Positions 15,677 through 23,661 of a DNA stretch of 36,014 nucleotides are shown here, in pieces. This DNA comes from Clostridia bacterium. Its GTDB lineage: Bacteria; Bacillota; Clostridia; Oscillospirales; Acutalibacteraceae. The position numbers and the translations under genes are program-made. The notes under the pieces are model-generated. The model had not been told where the DNA came from. It did no database searches and saw nothing but the letters and a program-made list of their open reading frames with translations. The stretch covers positions 1 through 36,014 of the forward strand of contig JAFYUI010000023.1 of NCBI GenBank assembly GCA_017549565.1. The letters are read 5' to 3'. The stretch's first letter is position 1, and every line of letters starts with the position of its first letter.

Positions 15677-17629
15677 TTGGCTTTATTTAAGAAGAAAACA
15701 GTTGCGGCCGAAGGCCCAATGGATGTTGAAGCCGTAATGAAAAAGTATGACAGAGAATCCAACACACGCGTGTGGGAAGGCGTGCCAAAGGTTATTGTAA
15801 ATTCACTTTTGGCAGTTTTTTCTTTGTTTTGTATTTATGTTACATTTTTTGCAACCTGGCTTGATTTAGTTCGTCTTGCAAGCTTTGTTGGTGCAATTGT
15901 TTTTATTGGATTTTTGGTTTTCCCCGCCCAAAAGGGAACTCAAAGAGTAAATTATATCCCGTGGTATGACATTGTTTTAATGCTTGTGGGCTCGGGCACA
16001 TTTTTCTATATGGTGGTTTATGCTGAAAAAATTATTCAGCAAGGCACCAAGTTTGAAGATTATCAAATAATTATTGCAATAATTGGTGTGCTTTGTCTTT
16101 TGGAACTTTGCCGCCGTTGTGTAGGTATTCCGATTATTGTGGTTGCGGTTGCGTTTATGGCTTATGCGCTTATATTTGCTTATACCAACCCCGATTTTAT
16201 GAGAAGAGTTACCCGTTTGTTTGGCGATGTTTTCTTTAAAACTGCATCGGGCGTGCTTTCAACACCTATTGATACATGCTCTAAATATATTGCAATTTTC
16301 ATAATTTTTGGTGCTTTTCTTGAAAGAACAGGCATTGCCGATTTCTTTATTAAAATTTCCAATTCTGTTGTTGGTGGTTTCTCGGGCGGTCCCGCAAAGG
16401 TTGCTGTTGTTGCTTCTGCCATGGAAGGTATGGTTTCGGGCTCGTCGGTTGCTAACACTGTTGGTTCGGGTTCAGTTACAATTCCGCTTATGAAGAAGAC
16501 CGGTTATAAGCCCGAATTTGCAGCCGCTGCAGAAGCTGCCGCTTCCACAGGCGGACAAATTATGCCCCCAATTATGGGTGCAGCCGCTTTCTTAATGGCT
16601 GAAAACATTGGTGTTCCTTACAGTAATATAGTTGTGCGTGCGATTTTGCCTGCTGCTCTTTACTTCTTGGGCGTGTTTATTACTGTTCACCTTGAAGCAA
16701 AGAAAGAAGGTCTTCGCGGCCTTACAAAAGAAGAATTACCAAGATTTTTGCCACTTTTAAAACAGTCTTATTTATTGCTTCCGCTTATAATTCTTATTGC
16801 TCTTGTAAGCTCTGGCTCACGTTCAATTGCTTATGCTGCGGCTATTGCGATTATTGCGGCTATTGTGGTTGGTCTTTTCAACAAAGAAAACCGCATCACA
16901 CCAAAGCGTATTTTCGAAGCTTTAGCAGCGGGCGGACAGGGTATGATTACCGTTGCGGTTGCTTGCGGTGTGGCAGGTATCATTGCGGGTGTTATTACTT
17001 CAACAGGTCTTGCACAAGACCTTATGAACGGAATAGTTAGTTTAGCAGGCGGTCAAAAAATTATTGCGTTGTTCCTTACAATGCTTGCCTGTATTGTTTT
17101 GGGTATGGGTGTGCCTACTACTGCAAATTACTGCATTATGGCGGCTACTTGCGCCCCAATTCTTATTGAAATGGGCATTCCAATGCTTGCGGCTCACTTC
17201 TTCGTGTTCTATTTTGGCATTGTTGCCGACTTAACACCCCCTGTTGCTTTGGCGGCTTATGCGGGTGCGGCAATTGCACAAGCAAACCCGATGAAGACGG
17301 CCTTTACCGCAACCAAACTTGCCATAGGCGCATTTATCGTGCCTTATGTATTTGCGCTCAGCCCCGAAATGTTGTTTATCAATACAGTTTGGCATGAAGT
17401 TGTACTTATTTGCATTTCGGCAATCATCGGTATGTTTGGCGTTTCGGCCGCGCTCGAAGGATATATGATTACCAATATGAAATGGTATGAACGCATTATT
17501 TCTGCGGCGGGTGGTTTGTTGCTTATTTACCCCGGCTTAGTTACCGATGTTATTGGTTTAGGTCTTGTTGGTTTGGTTTTAGTTGCACAAATTATTCGCA
17601 AAAATGCACATAAAAAATCATTAGTATAA
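15677..17629 (+). CDS. TRAP transporter fused permease (DctQ-DctM)
   Basis: A 650-residue integral membrane protein with a cytoplasmic N-terminus (~45 residues), about four helices equivalent to the small DctQ subunit, and then the DctM-type permease. Conserved DctM stretches are visible: GSGSVTIPLMKKTGYKPEFA, AAEAAASTGGQIMPPIMGAA and LGMGVPTTANYCIM with ADLTPPVALAA. TAXI systems typically use such a fused permease, driven by a cation gradient. Start is TTG at 15677 with AAGGGTAGGA upstream; no ATG fits. A strong terminator follows. It partners with the lipoprotein encoded just upstream. Confidence 0.93.
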   Translation: MALFKKKTVAAEGPMDVEAVMKKYDRESNTRVWEGVPKVIVNSLLAVFSLFCIYVTFFATWLDLVRLASFVGAIVFIGFLVFPAQKGTQRVNYIPWYDIVLMLVGSGTFFYMVVYAEKIIQQGTKFEDYQIIIAIIGVLCLLELCRRCVGIPIIVVAVAFMAYALIFAYTNPDFMRRVTRLFGDVFFKTASGVLSTPIDTCSKYIAIFIIFGAFLERTGIADFFIKISNSVVGGFSGGPAKVAVVASAMEGMVSGSSVANTVGSGSVTIPLMKKTGYKPEFAAAAEAAASTGGQIMPPIMGAAAFLMAENIGVPYSNIVVRAILPAALYFLGVFITVHLEAKKEGLRGLTKEELPRFLPLLKQSYLLLPLIILIALVSSGSRSIAYAAAIAIIAAIVVGLFNKENRITPKRIFEALAAGGQGMITVAVACGVAGIIAGVITSTGLAQDLMNGIVSLAGGQKIIALFLTMLACIVLGMGVPTTANYCIMAATCAPILIEMGIPMLAAHFFVFYFGIVADLTPPVALAAYAGAAIAQANPMKTAFTATKLAIGAFIVPYVFALSPEMLFINTVWHEVVLICISAIIGMFGVSAALEGYMITNMKWYERIISAAGGLLLIYPGLVTDVIGLGLVGLVLVAQIIRKNAHKKSLV

Positions 17630-17636
17630 TATAATT

Positions 17637-17678
17637 TTAAGGAGATATTTCGGCACGAAATATCTCCTTAATTTTTTT
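17637..17678 (+). terminator. Strong intrinsic terminator of the TRAP operon
   Basis: TTAAGGAGATATTTCG (17637-17652) and CGAAATATCTCCTTAA (17656-17671) form a perfect 16-bp stem with a 3-base loop, then T7. The feo -35 box begins directly after the T run. Confidence 0.93.
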
Positions 17679-17679
17679 C

Positions 17680-17707
17680 TTGACAAATAAGAAAATTATG
17701 GTATAAT
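17680..17707 (+). promoter_or_regulatory. Sigma-A promoter for feoA-feoB
   Basis: -35 TTGACA (17680-17685), 16-base spacer, perfect -10 TATAAT (17702-17707). Transcription should start near 17713, at the edge of the palindrome described next. Confidence 0.85.
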
Positions 17708-17715
17708 AATTTTCG

Positions 17716-17731
17716 GTTAGCAATGGCTAAC
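17716..17731. promoter_or_regulatory. Palindrome GTTAGC-AATG-GCTAAC, candidate metal-repressor operator (copy 1)
   Basis: A perfect 6-bp inverted repeat with a 4-base centre sits immediately downstream of the -10 box of the feo promoter, where a bound repressor would block transcription. The TTAGC...GCTAA half-sites resemble binding sites of DtxR/IdeR/MntR-type iron or manganese regulators. No regulator gene is visible in this window. The same palindrome recurs at 17994. Confidence 0.55.
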
Positions 17732-17753
17732 TTAACTTTTTGGGAGGTTTCAA

Positions 17754-17975
17754 ATGAAAACTTTGAAGGACCTTAAGGTCGGCAAAACTGCAAAAGTTGT
17801 AAAAGTTCACGGCGAAGGTGCTGTAAGGCGTCGCATAATGGATATGGGCATTACAAAGGGTGTTGAAATCTTTGTGAGAAAGGTAGCCCCACTTGGTGAC
17901 CCAATGGAATTGGCAGTCAGGGGTTATGAATTGTCACTCCGCAAGGCCGATGCTGAAATAATTGAGATAGAGTAA
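17754..17975 (+). CDS. feoA: Ferrous iron transport accessory protein FeoA
   Basis: A 73-residue SH3-like cytoplasmic protein that assists FeoB. Characteristic features are LKDLKVGKTAKVVKVHGEG, RRRIMDMGITKG, PLGDPMELAVRGYELSLRK. TGGGAGG precedes the ATG by 7 bases. The gap to feoB (54 bases) carries a second palindrome. Length is normal for a stand-alone FeoA. Confidence 0.95.
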   Translation: MKTLKDLKVGKTAKVVKVHGEGAVRRRIMDMGITKGVEIFVRKVAPLGDPMELAVRGYELSLRKADAEIIEIE

Positions 17976-17993
17976 TTTATTTTTTGTCTACGA

Positions 17994-18009
17994 GTTAGCA
18001 TTGGCTAAC
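17994..18009. promoter_or_regulatory. Palindrome GTTAGC-ATTG-GCTAAC (copy 2)
   Basis: The same 6-bp arms as copy 1 with a different centre, placed in the feoA-feoB gap about 10 bases before the feoB ribosome site. I see no convincing second promoter here. It may be a second operator or, as RNA, a small hairpin before feoB. Confidence 0.5.
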
Positions 18010-18029
18010 CGCATTTGAAAGGAAAAAAT

Positions 18030-20168
18030 ATGAGTATAAAAATCGCCCTTGCGGGCAACCCAAACAGTGGTAAAACCACACTTTTTAATTTGCTTACCGG
18101 TTCTAACCAATATGTTGGTAACTGGCCGGGGGTTACGGTTGAAAAAAAGGAAGGCAAGCTTAAAAATAACGGCGATATAATCGTTACTGACCTTCCGGGT
18201 ATTTATTCACTTTCTCCCTATACCTTGGAGGAAGTGGTGGCCCGAAATTATATGGTGGATGAGCGCCCCGATGTTATTTTAAACATTGTTGACGGCACTA
18301 ATTTAGAGCGTAATTTGTACCTCACCACCCAACTTATCGAGCTTGGTATACCTGTTGTTATTGCCATAAATATGATAGATGTTTTGCGAAAAAGCGGTGA
18401 AAAAATTGACACCGCTGAACTAAGTCGCAGAATTGGCTGCAAAATTGTAGAAATTTCAGCGCTTAGGGGCAGTGGCATTGATGAAGCGATTGATGAAGTA
18501 ATCAAGGTGGCAGCCGCCCCTAAAAAAACACCAAGTCATATCTTTTGCGGTGATGTTGAGCACGCCCTTGCCCATATTGAAGAGGCGGCGGTGCACCAAA
18601 TGGATGATGAAAAGCAGCGTTGGTATGCCGTTAAAATTTTTGAACGCGATAAAAATGTTTTAAAGTCATTAAAGCTTTCTAAAAAGGTTTTAGACCATAT
18701 TGAAGAAGATATTAAAGCGGTTGAAAGCATTATGGATGATGACAGCGAAAGCATAATTGCAAATGAAAGATATGAATATATTGCAAGAATTTTGCAGGGC
18801 TGTTATAAGAAAAAGCCAATCAACCGTTTAAGTGCATCGGATAAAATTGACCGCATTGTCACAAACCGATTTTTAGCACTTCCGATTTTTGCGATTATTA
18901 TGTTGCTTGTTTATTACATATCAATCGGCTCAATCGGCAACTGGACGGTCGGCTTTATGAATGACACCCTTTTTGGCGAGTGGATAATTCCTTTTGTTAG
19001 CGATACCCTTACAAATTGGAATGTGGCTTCTTGGCTTGTAAGCTTAATTGCTGACGGTATCGTCGGCGGTACCGGTGCGGTGCTTGGCTTTGTTCCGCAA
19101 ATGCTGATACTGTTTTTAATGCTTTCTCTTTTAGAAGACTGCGGTTATATGTCCCGCGTTGCCTTTATAATGGATAAGCTATTTAGAAAATTCGGTCTTT
19201 CGGGTAAATCGTTTATACCAATGCTTGTTGCAACGGGCTGCGGTGTACCCGGTATTATGGCTTCCCGCACTATCGAACAGGACCGTGACCGTAAAATGAC
19301 TATAATGACAACCGGCTTTATACCTTGCGGTGCCAAAATGCCTATTGTTGGTATGATAGCGGGGGCATTGTTTGGCGGCAGCGCTTGGGTTGCCTTGCTT
19401 GCGTATTTTGTGGGTATAAGTGCCGTTGTTGTGACCGGCTTAATGCTTAAAAAAACAAAGCTTTTTGCGGGCAATCCCGCACCCTTTGTTATGGAATTAC
19501 CCTCATACCATGCACCTGTTTTTGCAAATACATTCAGAGCAACCTGGGAGCGTGGCTGGTCGTTTATTAAGCGCGCGGGCACAGTTATTGTTGCGGCAAA
19601 CATTATAATTTGGTTTTTGAACACCCTGTCGTTTGAGGGCGGTGTGCATTTTATTACCGCACAAAATGGTGGTAGCTCGGTGCTTAAGGATATTGGCTCG
19701 CTTATAGCGTGGTTGTTTAAGCCACTCGGCTTCGGCAACTGGCAGGCATCGGTTGCAACGCTTCTCGGTCTTATGGCAAAGGAACAGGTGGTTGGCACCT
19801 TTGGTACACTTTCTTCAATGGCAAATGCCGATTTGGCAATAGAGGGCAACAACCAAATGTATGCCGTAATCGCGCAGGAATTTTTCGGCGGCAGCGGTCT
19901 TGCAGGTATATCATTTATGATATTTAACCTTTTGTGTGCACCCTGCTTTGCTGCAATGGGCGCAATTAAGCGTGAAATGAATAACTGGCGTTGGTCGGTT
20001 GGCACAATTTTATATATGTGCGCCTTTGCCTATGCAATTTCGCTTATGGTTTACCAATTTGGGCTTTTGTTTATCGGTCAAGGCACAATAATCGGTACGA
20101 TAGCGGCAACAGGTGTTTTGGCGTTTATGGTCTATATGCTTTTAAGACCAAATAAAAATTTAAGGTGA
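18030..20168 (+). CDS. feoB: Ferrous iron transporter FeoB
   Basis: A 712-residue inner-membrane Fe(II) transporter. The N-terminal G domain has G1 GNPNSGKT (residues 9-16), G3 DLPGIYSL and G4 NMID, followed by a helical GDI-like spacer and the membrane domain. Conserved gate regions GCGVPGIMASRTIEQDRDRK and FIPCGAKMPI are visible. ATG 18030 follows AAAGGA by 7 bases; an upstream in-frame TTG (18015) overlaps this site and is rejected. It lies between FeoA and the small Cys-rich partner, forming a complete feo unit under the TTGACA/TATAAT promoter. Confidence 0.97.
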   Translation: MSIKIALAGNPNSGKTTLFNLLTGSNQYVGNWPGVTVEKKEGKLKNNGDIIVTDLPGIYSLSPYTLEEVVARNYMVDERPDVILNIVDGTNLERNLYLTTQLIELGIPVVIAINMIDVLRKSGEKIDTAELSRRIGCKIVEISALRGSGIDEAIDEVIKVAAAPKKTPSHIFCGDVEHALAHIEEAAVHQMDDEKQRWYAVKIFERDKNVLKSLKLSKKVLDHIEEDIKAVESIMDDDSESIIANERYEYIARILQGCYKKKPINRLSASDKIDRIVTNRFLALPIFAIIMLLVYYISIGSIGNWTVGFMNDTLFGEWIIPFVSDTLTNWNVASWLVSLIADGIVGGTGAVLGFVPQMLILFLMLSLLEDCGYMSRVAFIMDKLFRKFGLSGKSFIPMLVATGCGVPGIMASRTIEQDRDRKMTIMTTGFIPCGAKMPIVGMIAGALFGGSAWVALLAYFVGISAVVVTGLMLKKTKLFAGNPAPFVMELPSYHAPVFANTFRATWERGWSFIKRAGTVIVAANIIIWFLNTLSFEGGVHFITAQNGGSSVLKDIGSLIAWLFKPLGFGNWQASVATLLGLMAKEQVVGTFGTLSSMANADLAIEGNNQMYAVIAQEFFGGSGLAGISFMIFNLLCAPCFAAMGAIKREMNNWRWSVGTILYMCAFAYAISLMVYQFGLLFIGQGTIIGTIAATGVLAFMVYMLLRPNKNLR

Positions 20169-20172
20169 TTTT

Positions 20173-20331
20173 ATGTGGCCTACAATAATTGTTGGCAGTA
20201 TTGTCGCAATAATCTTTGTGGCAATAATTGTAAACGAAATTAAAAAGAAAAAATCAGGCAAGGGCGGTTGTTCTTGTGGTGGAAATTGTGGGGCGTGCGG
20301 TATGAACTGCCCGTCCAAGCAACAAAAATAA
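20173..20331 (+). CDS. FeoB-associated Cys-rich membrane protein
   Basis: A 52-residue protein. One N-terminal membrane helix (PTIIVGSIVAIIFVAIIV) is followed by a lysine-rich stretch and a cysteine-rich tail GGCSCGGNCGACGMNCP with five cysteines. This matches the FeoB_associated family (PF12669), commonly encoded right after feoB in Firmicutes and analogous to FeoC in position; its role is unproven, perhaps metal handling at the FeoB channel. The AAGGTGA ribosome site overlaps the feoB stop, implying coupled translation. A terminator follows. Confidence 0.9.
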   Translation: MWPTIIVGSIVAIIFVAIIVNEIKKKKSGKGGCSCGGNCGACGMNCPSKQQK

Positions 20332-20335
20332 AAAG

Positions 20336-20364
20336 AAAGCACTTGCTTTATGCAAGTGCTTTTT
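20336..20364. terminator. Bidirectional intrinsic terminator between feo and mntP
   Basis: AAAGCACTTGC (20336-20346) pairs with GCAAGTGCTTT (20352-20362), with A-rich and T-rich flanks on both strands. It ends the feo operon and the convergent mntP gene. Confidence 0.88.
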
Positions 20365-20367
20365 AAT

Positions 20368-20955
20368 TTAAAAATTTATTACACCTAAATGCTCGAGCAA
20401 AATTTTAACACCAAGCAAGATTAGAATTAAACCGCCGGCAAATTCGGCCTTGGACTTAAATTTAGCGCCGTAAATGTTGCCGATTTTAACACCCATTGCC
20501 GACAGGGTAAAGGTGATTATACCTATAAACGCTACCGCAATAAATGCATATGTATGGTTGCCCTTTAAATCCATCGCAAGTGAAATGCCTGCCGCCAAGG
20601 CGTCAATGCTGGTGGCAACCGCCATTACAAGCATTTTTTTAAAGCCATAGCTGTCACAGCCGCAGTCTTCTTCGGCTTCTTCCTTTTCAAATGATTCTTT
20701 AATCATATTAAAACCGATACCGCACAGCAAAACAAGTGCTATATAGTGGTCAATGGCGGTAACATATTTTGCAAAAGCGGTGCCCAAAAAATAACCGACA
20801 AGCGGCATAAGTGCCTGAAAGCCGCCAAACCACGCACCTGTTATAAGCATATGGCGGGGTTTTAGCTGTCTTGTGGCAAGCCCCTTGCAAATTGCAACAG
20901 CAAAGGCATCCATCGAAAGACCGACGGCCAGGATAAAGAGTTCAAAAATACCCAA
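20368..20955 (-). CDS. mntP: Manganese efflux pump MntP
   Basis: A ~195-residue six-helix inner-membrane Mn(II) exporter built from two DUF204 repeats. The repeats begin AVGLSMDAFAVAICKGLATR and MAVATSIDALAAGISLAM; the paired MDAFA / IDALA aspartates are the conserved transport residues. A Glu/Cys-rich cytoplasmic loop (EKEEAEEDCGCDSYG) lies between them. Start is assigned to TTG 20955: it gives the usual MGIFELFILAVGL start and has AAAAGGATG upstream. The longer frame from 20976 would begin before the predicted mRNA start region. It has its own promoter inside the end of spoVFB. No yybP-ykoY manganese riboswitch is seen in the short leader. Confidence 0.92.
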   Translation of the reverse strand: MGIFELFILAVGLSMDAFAVAICKGLATRQLKPRHMLITGAWFGGFQALMPLVGYFLGTAFAKYVTAIDHYIALVLLCGIGFNMIKESFEKEEAEEDCGCDSYGFKKMLVMAVATSIDALAAGISLAMDLKGNHTYAFIAVAFIGIITFTLSAMGVKIGNIYGAKFKSKAEFAGGLILILLGVKILLEHLGVINF

Positions 20956-20989
20956 ATGAAAACATCCTTTTAACAATAATGTGTTTTAC

Positions 20990-21018
20990 ATTATATATTA
21001 AAAGGATGCATTTGTCAA
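20990..21018 (-). promoter_or_regulatory. Sigma-A promoter for mntP
   Basis: Minus strand: -35 TTGACA (21013-21018), 17-base spacer, -10 TATAAT (20990-20995). Both hexamers match consensus perfectly. The -35 overlaps the spoVFB stop codon region, so mntP can be expressed independently of sporulation. Confidence 0.85.
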
Positions 21019-21587
21019 ATAATTACGGGCTCGATTTGCTTGCCCAAAAGTGCCGCTTCAACAGTCTCGGGTATAAGTGAAAAGTCACATATCATTGAGT
21101 TATTTTTGTTTTTTGCATCATCTTGGCGATAGGGCACAAAGAAGATGTTTTTGGTGTTGTGTAAAAGCCCAATGTTTTTGGCACTGCCGCCCAAGGCATC
21201 GTTGGTGGCAACACCTAAAACCACGGGCTTGTTGTTGCGAAGGTGGGCTTTAATTGCCATCGTGACAGCGGTATCGGTAATGCCCATTGCGTGCTTTGAA
21301 AGTGTGTTGCCTGTAACAGGGGCAACCACCAAAATGTCTAAAAGGTTTTTGGGGCCTATCGGCTCGGCACCGACAATGTCGTGTATAACCTTTTCACCGC
21401 ACAGGGCTTCAACCTTTTCTATCAGGTCTTGGGCTTTGAAAAAACGGGTGTCGGTGTTATAAACCATTTCCGACATAATGGGTTTTATTTTAATCGGCAG
21501 TTTTGAAAGTGTCTCTAAAGCTGAAAGAGAAGCTTTAAGGGTACAAAACGAGCCGGTGAAAGCATACCCCAAAGTTATATTTTCCAT
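21015..21587 (-). CDS. spoVFB: Dipicolinate synthase subunit B
   Basis: A 190-residue flavoprotein-like subunit of dipicolinate synthase, which with SpoVFA makes the spore-core dipicolinic acid from a dihydrodipicolinate-pathway intermediate in the mother cell. Recognisable family stretches are GYAFTGSFCTLKASLSALE near the N-terminus, VVAPVTGNTLSKHAMGITD in the middle, and KPVVLGVATNDALGGSAKN. GGAGAAA precedes the ATG, 13 bases after the spoVFA stop. Its presence indicates an endospore-forming organism. Likely expressed from the sigma-K-like promoter ahead of spoVFA. Confidence 0.94.
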   Translation of the reverse strand: MENITLGYAFTGSFCTLKASLSALETLSKLPIKIKPIMSEMVYNTDTRFFKAQDLIEKVEALCGEKVIHDIVGAEPIGPKNLLDILVVAPVTGNTLSKHAMGITDTAVTMAIKAHLRNNKPVVLGVATNDALGGSAKNIGLLHNTKNIFFVPYRQDDAKNKNNSMICDFSLIPETVEAALLGKQIEPVII

Positions 21588-21600
21588 AAAATTTCTCCAA

Positions 21601-22398
21601 TCAGTTGTGGTGTTTAATAATTTCCGTCAATGTTTTTGCTAAAATCTTGCCTGCGGTTTCGGGTGCGGTAACCCCCGGTATACCGCCCGGCTTAAAGGCC
21701 TTAAAGCCAAGTGTGGTGGCATAGCTTAAATCAAAACCGCCCTTGCTTGAAAGGTCAATCAGTAAATCAGCGGGGCAGTTTTCAAGGGTTTTGTCTGACA
21801 AAACGGGAAAATCAACCGTGTTAAAAATTATATTAAAGTCAAGGTACATATCCCCCAGCTTTTCGGTATTTATGTATTTAAAACCTAAAGCCGAAAGGGT
21901 TGCAAAATCCTTGGGTTTTCGGGCGCTTACGGTAACATCGGCACCAAGCGCTTTAAGGCGGTCGGCCATAATTTTACCAACCCTGCCATAGCCAATAACC
22001 AACACCTTGCTTTGCCAAAGGGTGTAATCGGTTTCGCGAATGGCAATTTCAATAGCGCCCTCGGCTGTGGGCACGGCATTTAGCAGTGAAAAGCTGTCAA
22101 GGGTGTTGTAGTCGATAAAATTTTTACCCAAAAATTTATAATTACAGCATAAAACAAGCTGGTTTTTAATTTGCGCTTCAATATCGTTTAAATAAATTTT
22201 TCGGTTGGTAAGTGGGCAAAAAACGGTTTGACTGTCCTTTGTGGTGGGTACAGGAAAAACTATCACATCGCTTTTTTCAATATCCGCACGGTCATCGGGA
22301 AAAAGTCCAAGCGTATCGACATAAAAATTTTCCTTTTCAAAATGGTTTTTAACAATTTTAAGCCGTCTGTCTCCGCCCACAATTAAAATTCGTTTCAT
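21601..22398 (-). CDS. spoVFA: Dipicolinate synthase subunit A
   Basis: A 265-residue protein with an N-terminal subdomain (ILIVGGDRRLKIVKNHF) and a C-terminal Rossmann NAD(P)-binding domain with KVLVIGYGRVGKIMADRLKA (residues ~133-152), then GGIPGVTAPETAGKI near the end. This matches DpaA/SpoVFA, the dehydrogenase-like subunit of dipicolinate synthase, acting in the mother cell. ATG 22398 has GGGTGA 5 bases upstream; a TTG one codon earlier is not needed. It lies just after the cca terminator, and a sigma-K-type promoter overlaps that terminator. Confidence 0.93.
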   Translation of the reverse strand: MKRILIVGGDRRLKIVKNHFEKENFYVDTLGLFPDDRADIEKSDVIVFPVPTTKDSQTVFCPLTNRKIYLNDIEAQIKNQLVLCCNYKFLGKNFIDYNTLDSFSLLNAVPTAEGAIEIAIRETDYTLWQSKVLVIGYGRVGKIMADRLKALGADVTVSARKPKDFATLSALGFKYINTEKLGDMYLDFNIIFNTVDFPVLSDKTLENCPADLLIDLSSKGGFDLSYATTLGFKAFKPGGIPGVTAPETAGKILAKTLTEIIKHHN

Positions 22399-22410
22399 CA
22401 AATCACCCGC

Positions 22411-22450
22411 TAAAAAAATAAAGTGCCATACACTATAATATATGGCACTT
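22411..22450 (-). terminator. Intrinsic terminator of cca
   Basis: AAGTGCCATA (22421-22430) pairs with TATGGCACTT (22441-22450). Read on the minus strand it is followed by TATTTTTTT. The loop contains the -10-like element of the spoVFA promoter. Confidence 0.82.
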
Positions 22451-22463
22451 AAATTTATTTGGT
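22436..22463 (-). promoter_or_regulatory. Sigma-K-like promoter for spoVFA-spoVFB
   Basis: On the minus strand AC (22462-22463), a 17-base spacer and CATATATTA (22436-22444) fit the sigma-K consensus AC-N16/17-CATANNNTA exactly. The spoVF operon is known to be sigma-K dependent in B. subtilis. Predicted transcription start is about 30 bases before the ATG. I see no sigma-A promoter in this gap. Confidence 0.55.
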
Positions 22464-23573
22464 GATTAGATTTAAAAGTCTTGCTTTTGTGTTTTGGGTG
22501 GGGTTTTCAATTACCTCGTTTTGAAGTGTTTTTAAAATTTCGCCAACCCCTTCACCCTTATATCCCAAACTTAAAAGGTCGTTGCCTGTAATTTTAAGGT
22601 GACCTATAAGATATGGCTCGCGGTTTTGTAAAATTTCATCAAGTTCTTCACACGAAATATCCAAAAGCGTTAAAAATTGGCGGGTGATGGTTTCGTTTGT
22701 TGCGGCAAGACAGCGCTTAATGTCGGCTTTTGTTTTTGGAGAGGGCATTTCTTTAAGTCGGTTAATGCCGTTTATAAAATCTTTTTCAATATTTGAAAGC
22801 TTTAAATCGGTTTTAATATTGCCCTGGAACAAAAGATAAAGGCATAAAAGTGGGCTGTTTTTATGCTTTGAAATTTTTTCGAAGTCGGGGCAGGTGTCAA
22901 GCCCTAAAAACGAAAGCGCTCCACAGTCAATAAGCGGTTTTATAACCTTAAAGCTTTCACCTAAAACGGCTGTTTTAAGCTCGGTCATAATACGCTCAAC
23001 ACTAATCTTTGAAATAAGGGGGGCACATTTAATCGCCGCGTCAAATGTGTTTTGTTCAATTTGAAAATTAAGGGTTGAAGCAAAACGGAAAAGCCGCAAA
23101 ATGCGAAGCGCATCTTCTTTAAAACGGGTTTCGGGGTCGCCAACCGCACGCAAAATTTTTGCCTTTAAATCTTCCTGTCCGCCAAAAAGGTCGCAAAGTC
23201 CACTCTCGTTATTATAAGCCATTGCGTTAACCGTAAAATCACGGCGGGAAAGGTCTTCCTTTAAATTTCGCACAAATTTTACATTTTTGGGGTGGCGGGC
23301 ATCTAAATAATCGCCGTCACAACGAAAGGTGGTGACCTCAATCGGCTCACCCTCAATTAAAACGGTCACCGTGCCGTGCTTAATGCCTGTGGGTATGGTT
23401 TTATCAAAAACTGTCATAATTTCATCGGGCGTGGCGGAGGTAGTTATGTCATAATCGTGGGGCGTTTTTAAAAGCAAAATATCCCTAACACAACCGCCCA
23501 CAATATAGGCATCAAACCCGTTTTTATTAAGTTTTTTAATGACATATTCTATTTTTTCGGGAATTTTGAACAT
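22455..23573 (-). CDS. cca: CCA tRNA nucleotidyltransferase
   Basis: A 372-residue class II nucleotidyltransferase that adds or repairs the 3' CCA of tRNAs (or the closely related poly(A) polymerase; the two cannot be fully separated by eye). Visible motifs are YIVGGCVRDILL and HDYDITTSA (catalytic DxD region), EVTTFRCDGDY, LSRRDFTVNAMAYN, DLFGGQEDL and KEDALRILRLFRFAS. No C-terminal HD domain is obvious. AGGTGA lies 10 bases before the ATG at 23573. It is divergent from murC and upstream of, but separated by a terminator from, the dpa genes. Confidence 0.93.
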   Translation of the reverse strand: MFKIPEKIEYVIKKLNKNGFDAYIVGGCVRDILLLKTPHDYDITTSATPDEIMTVFDKTIPTGIKHGTVTVLIEGEPIEVTTFRCDGDYLDARHPKNVKFVRNLKEDLSRRDFTVNAMAYNNESGLCDLFGGQEDLKAKILRAVGDPETRFKEDALRILRLFRFASTLNFQIEQNTFDAAIKCAPLISKISVERIMTELKTAVLGESFKVIKPLIDCGALSFLGLDTCPDFEKISKHKNSPLLCLYLLFQGNIKTDLKLSNIEKDFINGINRLKEMPSPKTKADIKRCLAATNETITRQFLTLLDISCEELDEILQNREPYLIGHLKITGNDLLSLGYKGEGVGEILKTLQNEVIENPTQNTKARLLNLITK

Positions 23574-23600
23574 TTATTTTGTTCACCTGCCAAAAAAGTA

Positions 23601-23629
23601 TTTATTTTTTCCTTAAAAAGTTATATAAT
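23601..23629 (+). promoter_or_regulatory. Probable promoter for murC
   Basis: A perfect -10 TATAAT (23624-23629), with only a weak -35 candidate TTTATT (23601-23606) 17 bases upstream. AAAAGGAG follows ahead of murC. Confidence 0.4.
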
Positions 23630-23661
23630 AGAAAGGATAATAGAAAAGGAGAATTTTTACA

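Noticed and set aside
20956-20990. Manganese-sensing yybP-ykoY riboswitch before mntP
   Set aside because: The leader between the predicted transcript start and the ribosome site is about 20 bases, far too short for the element.
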